This document shows positions 59,801 to 64,000 of a stretch of DNA of 64,000 nt, piece by piece. The notes beneath the pieces are model-generated. The model did no database searches, was not told where the DNA came from, and worked only from the letters and a program-made list of their open reading frames with translations. Position 1 is the stretch's first letter. Each line of letters opens with the position of its first letter. Position numbers and translations under genes: made by a program. Origin of the DNA: Candidatus Poribacteria bacterium (lineage in GTDB: Bacteria > Poribacteria > WGA-4E > WGA-3G); contig PYJD01000027.1 of NCBI GenBank assembly GCA_003635315.1, positions 1 to 64,000 of the forward strand, read 5' to 3'.

Positions 59801-60571
59801 GCAATTTCACTTTACCTACTTCAAAGTCTACAGGGTTCACAAACACTCTTCGGACGTGTCAATCAACATCATCGTGTGGAAATTTCCCCTTCACCTCGGT
59901 TTAGTTTTGAAGTAAATCTTAGGTCTGGACGATCGCTCAACAGAAGGATCAATACACAGGAAAGACATAGAAACCACCAGACCTGGGATATTGCTTTTTC
60001 TGTAAATCCAACACAACGTATCTCTGTTGGTGCAAACTGGGAACAACGTAGAGAAAAGGAGAGGTATAGTCAACTGAATCTTCAAGGATTTGATGAAATA
60101 AATGTAGGTGAGAATTCTAACATGGATGCCAATGATCTGCCACCTACACCGATTTCCGATCTACGCCAATATGAGAGGACAACAGAATTAAAATTACAGT
60201 ATGAAATCAGTCGCGAAATACGGTGGAGAGGTGTCGGGGGATACAATCGTACAATTGACACAGAGCAGCTGGATGAAGAGCCTGATGCAAAGACACGGAC
60301 GTTTTCCTTTGAGAATCAGTTTATCTATAGTATTTTTGGGAAAGGACGGATTCAAATTAACCACAAACTCGGCTATGGTAAAAGCGATGGAGGTATTCCA
60401 TTTGCACAATACTATTTTTATGAAGGAGTTAGTCATGAGGTACGCACCTTAGCAGATTATAAGTTACGCAAATTCACGGATCTACTATTCAGGTTCAATT
60501 ATCGTCTCCTCTCAACAAAACAACGAAAACCTGAACACCGGTTGGAGATGACCGTAAGTGCAGAACTATAA
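56852..60571 (+). CDS. Large predicted outer-membrane beta-barrel protein (SprA/Sov-like, tentative)
   Basis: A 1239-residue protein with a hydrophobic signal (about residues 5-22). An N-terminal domain has SGDILERGKDYKIDYVSGKI. A region at about 175-400 has GNRTFGISVGSGRAFSQNQE, QVLAMLSDQDLPIQPEGMT, RGVEGRSEYRLN and WLNGEKMRRGENNDYIIREY. Then about 800 residues of alternating aromatic/polar beta-strands lead to a C-terminal barrel-like end (LFRFNYRLLSTK). The DYTVDY-SG-I repeats recall surface proteins related to SprA, the type IX secretion translocon, but this protein is half that size, so the homology is a hypothesis. The upstream region is the repeated cassette. Confidence 0.6.
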   Translation: MAGHIRFLLSVHIFIIFFFCWINRAYTQAESKNPDSSLKLPTFSIINKTEKIELDSGKLEWTLKYPPVIEKSEKISNNSGDILERGKDYKIDYVSGKIIFDKSLSEKKDIEWIITYRSFPFNILKIYKRDIFKNPLSDVPTQEQKEDTSADLESRPKPTPTVSSTPSSTTPSQLEYSGNRTFGISVGSGRAFSQNQEFRINVRGNVSDNIQVLAMLSDQDLPIQPEGMTEDIQDINQKLIRITHPNVIGTLGDFDASLGPSEFIFFPRALEGVKVEGDFDWGKFHLIPSALPKGQSTSKVIRGVEGRSEYRLNVDNRFVIVKAGSEIVWLNGEKMRRGENNDYIIREYGDPIIEFNSKHLITSNDVIRVDFEYIPEDRSYQQNLYGINSVFTLPRDWLSFGASYAVESDIDDPEQVLVLFNDDDLFALKQNMLDPDGDGFLLTPPQKHTVWGLESQLKLTEQTWFNGEMAFSTIDKNTYSTIDRKDVNQAWKFHGYTGWDIPTWSNKFNPKLVGNLDVRTMDANFLPVGASSNNRSRDRYGTQYATEGFEDALLFDPSAISQATDEKTVNLDFKLLPYQWLQFVLGGGRSVEDVVEGQTTLKNNFNWGANFTPRVRRGGTYLPTFTRGTGLNRSTFQPDTIRRPTTIENNTTSKPTEKTSILTRLPNIRWNEYRSTSIIDPNKEDIGIDENIQKSRQEGSLSYLLSPFEFIATLNRFSSIDDYNAARNRRRNRSSGSINLVEFKWVSINTNYELEQTHAKEPLLTLDGENIGISDWIRATTARTWKVGLFSQQAQWVNLKTNLARRMVKAHSNLGTDTTTQLADTTLHFTPFNRAVDAEITYELDKKLTTQRREFYTDIHPLTGHRIQPGEGFYVRLDDLRYVEDAEEGTYIKIYQNVGDKPTTAVDAAFRLRLQPRLFLARRARNQFNAIRTQATEKTFRTTTTPAITAKPVDEKQNPFTWFLNALRIQTRLWLTEEQEAEDAISLYLLQSLQGSQTLFGRVNQHHRVEISPSPRFSFEVNLRSGRSLNRRINTQERHRNHQTWDIAFSVNPTQRISVGANWEQRREKERYSQLNLQGFDEINVGENSNMDANDLPPTPISDLRQYERTTELKLQYEISREIRWRGVGGYNRTIDTEQLDEEPDAKTRTFSFENQFIYSIFGKGRIQINHKLGYGKSDGGIPFAQYYFYEGVSHEVRTLADYKLRKFTDLLFRFNYRLLSTKQRKPEHRLEMTVSAEL

Positions 60572-60676
60572 TTGTGTAATGATTTTCTATTTCAAAGATA
60601 GTTCTATATTCTGATCGTTTTCTTTGCCTATACACAAACTGTAATTTTGCAGCTAATACCCGTTTCGAGACATGTC

Positions 60677-60789
60677 ATACCATATCTATTAATTATTATC
60701 TCATTAGCGGTTGTTAGAAATGAAGCGTAATGTAGCACAAACTAACAGTTTATGCTACAAATAGAGACATTATATATCAGAAATGGTAT
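60677..60789 (+). mobile_element. MITE, 113 bp
   Basis: The ends ATACCATATC (60677-60686) and GAAATGGTAT (60780-60789) carry TA flanks. An internal hairpin is GTAGCACAAACT/AGTTTATGCTAC. It aligns end to end with the copy at 63715-63827, the same length. It lies in the gap between two convergent genes, which holds nothing else obvious. Confidence 0.75.
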
Positions 60790-60866
60790 CAGTATGATGT
60801 ATGATACGTTAATTTAAACCTGGATTGTCCACGAATCCTAAGAGAAAGGTATCCTACCGAATTTCA

Positions 60867-63701
60867 TCACTTAGATGGAACATCCCACAGATAGATAATA
60901 CCACCTTGATCTATGGAAGAATAACTTCCCGCATGTCCATTTGTAGTGGCAAAGGTCTTACTGTCAGGGGCAAATACGATCTTGTTGATATGTCCACCAA
61001 CGGATTTGAATTTTGCAAGATGACGGAAACCTGGCAAGCTCCATAAATGAATATCACCACCCCCATCCCCACTGGCAAGGATTGTGTTATCAGGTGAAAA
61101 TGCCATTCGACATACAGGATATTCATGCCCTCTCAGTACTGCAATACTTGATTGATTCGCAATATCCCATAAGAACAGTGAGTTATTCCTATAACTACCA
61201 CCAACTGCGAGTATGTTGCTATTATGGGTAAAAGCACCTGCATAAATATTCGGAGGTAAAGCATGTTTATTTGTGGGTATCAGATCTTTAGGTATATTAA
61301 AAGTGGTAAGTTTTTCACCTGTATGTGTATTCCACAAAGACACTCTACCCTCTCCTTGAGTAGCAAACGTTTTTCCATCGTATGAACAGGCTAATATGAA
61401 GGCTCTGAATGGCGTATCAGTGATAGTGGAAAGGTGTTGACGAGTAGCAATATCCCATACTCCGATCTGATGGTTTTGTAGTGCAACGAGTTTTCCTCCA
61501 TTTGGAGTTAACGCTGTTATCCCCATAGGATAGCTAAAAGATATGAAACGTAAACTTACGGTAGCCTGTGAACTGATTCCTTCTGGAGCTGTAGGTTGAT
61601 CTACCACTCCTGGAACAGTGTAATAGTTAATCTGGTTTCCTGTAGTAGTATCCCATACCTCAATGTGTCCATCACTTTCACTGGTAAGGGTTTGGTTATT
61701 TGTAGAAAAAGTGAGTCCACCGATAAAGCCTTTTTGCTGTGATGTAAATGTTGTGCGAATTTTTCCTGTTTTTAGATCCCAAATTTGAATGTTACCGTAA
61801 CCATCTCCACTGGCAAGGGTGTTACCATCGTTTGCAAAGGCTAATGTCGTAAATGGGTTTGTATAACTTGTGGTGAGGGTGCGTAATTTTGATGATTTCT
61901 TAGATTGCCATAAATCAGCGGAACCAAATCGATCTAATGCTGCAATTATATCACCTGACCATGAAATCGCTGTGTGGTTCGGTTTTTGCCTAAAAAATGC
62001 TGAGTTTTTCTGTTTATAAGTATATTGTCCAGGAACTGTATTGATAGATGCGATTTCACTTTGTGTAGCGATATCCCATATTTCCATCTTTTCATTTTTT
62101 ATTAGACAGAATTGCTTACTATTACCGGAAAATATAACATCCAATTCTCCTTGGAATAGAGCGATTTCACGCTTGGTAGTCATATCCCATATTGTACATC
62201 CACCACTACCGGTAATGGCGAGGGTTTTCCCATCTTGAGTAAATAAAACGTCTACATCTGACCAACGCATTTCGTAAAGTGACAGAATACCAAGGCGTTT
62301 TCCTGACGCGACATCCCAAAGTTCCGTTGGTCCTTGACGAGCTGACCATCTTCCGTTCAATCTATCTACATACCGGTGGTGGCTCCAACTCACAAGTGTT
62401 TTTCCATCCGGAGAGAATTCAATCTTCGTTATCCATTTCACCCAGTCATAAGGTAGTTTATTTGGAATTTGACGAACTTTGCCCGGACGTTTCACTCTGT
62501 CTACAATTGGTAGCCCCACTCCCATGGCAGCGTCCTTTTTTGATCGATTTTCGCGTGAAAGTATACTTATCTGTCTATCAGTATGTCCATCTCTGATACT
62601 CATTGTGCCATTCTTATCACCAATTGCGAATGCAATAATTACCTGAGTACCACCTAAGGTTGTATTGACAAAAGTATTCGTTGCTAACGTCCATCTGGAT
62701 GGAATAGGAAGTTCTTCTAACTGCATCAAAGTCTGGTAGGTATCAAGATCGGGATCAGGTAGGTTTGGACTGAAAGTAGATATCTGTTCTCCTGTATTGA
62801 TATCCCAAAGCCAAATTGTCCCGTTTGAATTTTGAATCACAAGTGTCTTACCATCAGGTAAATATTTTATAGATTGAAGGTATCTACCACCTTGAATTTC
62901 AATTCCGATTGTTTTACCATTAGGTATGAAATTAAAAGATTCCACTTCATTTGCTGGAATAATATTGGTTGACCAAGAACCATCTTTTTCGAATTTGAAC
63001 AGCCTTGCAGGTCCGATTGGCATCTCAAGTGAGAATAAATTCTTGCCTGACTTAGTTTCATATATTCGGATGATATTGTCATATCCTGTACTGGCGAATG
63101 TTTTACCGTCAGGGGAGAAAAGCACACGTGGTAATGCTTCCTCGGTTTTACGGGTATGTTCAGTGAGACGTGCAATTTCAGCACCTGTGTCAACATCATA
63201 AAGCCATATACCGACAGTGTCTGCAAGCGCAACGCGTGTATTGTCCGGAGAGAATTGAATGTCGGTTATTCTACCTTTCCCTAACTTCCGCTTTGCACCT
63301 TCTGGTAAATTCCATCGGGTATAGTCTCCTATATCACCTGATGCTTGATTTGATTTCTCATCATCAGCATTTTCTCTACCATCTCTATTCGCATTCTGTT
63401 GATTGAATTGATTTAGTACACTCGGGTCTGCGTCAAGATTTTGGATTACTTGTGCATCAACAAGTTCCACTGTGGTTTCGGTTTGTGCTTCTAAACTATA
63501 AGGTTTCTGGAATAATCCTAAGTATTGGCTCCCGAATCCCAATAGTAAAACAATAAAAACAACACTTGATGCTCCAATTGCCCAAGGGATTAAAGGTTTG
63601 CTACCAGAGGGTGTAGTGGGTTCCAAACGCGATACCTCTTGCATGATATTTTCTGTTAGGGTTGGTGAAATTTGGAAGTTCGTGATTGCTTCTCGGATCA
63701 T
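60867..63701 (-). CDS. Membrane-anchored WD40 propeller protein
   Basis: A 944-residue protein. A short N-terminal cytoplasmic segment (ISPTLTENIMQEVSRLEP) is followed by a transmembrane helix (about 39-61, IPWAIGASSVVFIVLLLGFG), a Ser/Asn/Asp linker and then WD40 repeats in at least two propellers from about 140 (SPDGKTFASTGYDN-I-I-Y, NGTIWLWDINTG, GYGNIQIWDLKTGK, GGDIHLWSLPGF). WD40 proteins are scaffolds for partner proteins. The N-terminal pattern resembles the C-terminal parts of sigma/anti-sigma fusions in related genomes, so the protein may lack an ancestral N-terminal domain. Its ATG is only 14 bp from a MITE. Confidence 0.8.
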   Translation of the reverse strand: MIREAITNFQISPTLTENIMQEVSRLEPTTPSGSKPLIPWAIGASSVVFIVLLLGFGSQYLGLFQKPYSLEAQTETTVELVDAQVIQNLDADPSVLNQFNQQNANRDGRENADDEKSNQASGDIGDYTRWNLPEGAKRKLGKGRITDIQFSPDNTRVALADTVGIWLYDVDTGAEIARLTEHTRKTEEALPRVLFSPDGKTFASTGYDNIIRIYETKSGKNLFSLEMPIGPARLFKFEKDGSWSTNIIPANEVESFNFIPNGKTIGIEIQGGRYLQSIKYLPDGKTLVIQNSNGTIWLWDINTGEQISTFSPNLPDPDLDTYQTLMQLEELPIPSRWTLATNTFVNTTLGGTQVIIAFAIGDKNGTMSIRDGHTDRQISILSRENRSKKDAAMGVGLPIVDRVKRPGKVRQIPNKLPYDWVKWITKIEFSPDGKTLVSWSHHRYVDRLNGRWSARQGPTELWDVASGKRLGILSLYEMRWSDVDVLFTQDGKTLAITGSGGCTIWDMTTKREIALFQGELDVIFSGNSKQFCLIKNEKMEIWDIATQSEIASINTVPGQYTYKQKNSAFFRQKPNHTAISWSGDIIAALDRFGSADLWQSKKSSKLRTLTTSYTNPFTTLAFANDGNTLASGDGYGNIQIWDLKTGKIRTTFTSQQKGFIGGLTFSTNNQTLTSESDGHIEVWDTTTGNQINYYTVPGVVDQPTAPEGISSQATVSLRFISFSYPMGITALTPNGGKLVALQNHQIGVWDIATRQHLSTITDTPFRAFILACSYDGKTFATQGEGRVSLWNTHTGEKLTTFNIPKDLIPTNKHALPPNIYAGAFTHNSNILAVGGSYRNNSLFLWDIANQSSIAVLRGHEYPVCRMAFSPDNTILASGDGGGDIHLWSLPGFRHLAKFKSVGGHINKIVFAPDSKTFATTNGHAGSYSSIDQGGIIYLWDVPSK

Positions 63702-63711
63702 CGGTGTCGAT

Positions 63712-63740
63712 ATTATACCATATCTATTTATTATTGTCTC
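63712..63740 (-). promoter_or_regulatory. Candidate MITE-borne promoter
   Basis: On the minus strand the MITE end and its flank read GAGACA (63735-63740), 17 bp, TATAAT (63712-63717). Transcription would start about 4 bp before the WD40 gene ATG, making a nearly leaderless mRNA. The -10 is created partly by flanking DNA. There is no other room for a promoter between the gene and the MITE. Confidence 0.35.
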
Positions 63741-63827
63741 ATTACCGACTGTTAGGAATGAAATGGGGAATGCACAAACTGAAAGTTTGTGCTACAAAAA
63801 AGAGAGTTTTTTAATTGGAAATGGTAT
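63715..63827 (+). mobile_element. MITE, 113 bp
   Basis: The ends ATACCATATC (63715-63724) and GAAATGGTAT (63818-63827) carry TA flanks, with an internal hairpin GCACAAACT/AGTTTGTGC. It is inserted between the stop of an upstream WD40 gene (63832) and the start of the next (63701). Confidence 0.75.
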
Positions 63828-63831
63828 AACT

Positions 63832-64000
63832 TTAGTTTGTTGGTGTAGGGGTGATGTTCCACAAGAGTATGGTGCCATCTCTACTACCACTTACCAGTGT
63901 ATTGCCATCCGGACTGAACGCGACACTACGGACCCAATATGTATGACCTGTGAGTGTATTACGATGCATACCCGTCTCTACATCCCACAGATGGATGCTC
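63832..64000 (-). CDS. WD40-repeat protein, C-terminal end (cut by window edge)
   Basis: The minus strand reads SIHLWDVETGMHRNTLTGHT, then WVRSVAFSPDGNTLVSGSSR and DGTILLWNITPTPTN followed by a stop at 63832-63834. These are the last one and a half WD40 repeats of a gene continuing past 64000. Same strand and type as the 60867-63701 gene, which follows after a MITE. Confidence 0.8.
   Translation of the reverse strand, partial: SIHLWDVETGMHRNTLTGHTYWVRSVAFSPDGNTLVSGSRDGTILLWNITPTPTN

Overview
The window looks like chromosomal DNA of an AT-rich, uncultured bacterium, most likely a member of Candidatus Poribacteria or a close relative. The best clue is the C-terminal domain of the 18.5-21.1 kb protein, which carries a YPNPFNPETWIPYQL-type motif. 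Supporting clues are the abundance of secreted WD40/TolB-like, BNR and NHL propellers, dockerin-like repeats, ECF-type sigma factors and many short palindromic intergenic repeats. This assignment rests on pattern recognition and was not checked by a search.

Layout. 1-2.2 kb: 5' part of a 23S rRNA gene (minus strand) preceded by tRNA-Ala(TGC), two boxA-like sites and a strong promoter, with no 16S gene upstream. 2.2-6.5 kb: BNR propeller, secreted HExxH protease and TPR protein. 6.5-16.3 kb: an origin block on the minus strand, dnaA - oriC - recF - dciA - gyrB - gyrA, with no dnaN. The dnaA-recF gap has a DnaA-box cluster next to a DnaA-trio-like tract and an AT-rich segment. 16.6-18.1 kb: rpmH and ispH, divergent from dnaA. 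18.5-32.9 kb: accessory region with a dockerin-bearing metalloprotease, a DUF2971 protein, decayed HNH remnants, a DUF4041/T5orf172 protein, a sugar operon (GH2 and a 2-hydroxyacid dehydrogenase), an ECF sigma factor, TolB-like propellers and a broken IS630-type transposase fused to a truncated propeller gene. 33.1-36.7 kb: histidine kinase, repeat-rich DNA and a second sigma factor.

37.0-45.7 kb is a translation and replication block: tRNA-Ser(TGA), tRNA-Ser(GCT), tRNA-Arg(ACG), tadA, tRNA-Ser(CGA), tRNA-Ala(CGC), tRNA-Ser(GGA), a large SRP RNA, dnaX, ybaB, recR, an M28 peptidase, mnmG and rsmG. The tRNA-Ser/tadA/SRP RNA/dnaX/ybaB/recR order resembles that of Bacillus. 45.8-51.0 kb is a complete partner-switching module: STAS, hybrid-input kinase, receiver-PP2C phosphatase, anti-sigma-type ATPase, STAS. 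It is followed by a degenerate AccD-like protein, galactokinase, a ROK kinase and two lipoproteins. 56.9-64 kb holds a large predicted outer-membrane protein and tandem WD40 proteins.

The most unusual structure is non-coding. A cassette of about 500 bp occurs twice (12.62-13.13 kb and 56.27-56.81 kb), each time directly upstream of, and in the same orientation as, a gene (dciA and the outer-membrane protein). One end of each cassette is a member of a MITE family with TA-flanked CCATTTC/GAAATGG ends. Other copies lie at 60.7 and 63.7 kb, and the broken IS630-type element has the same end sequence.
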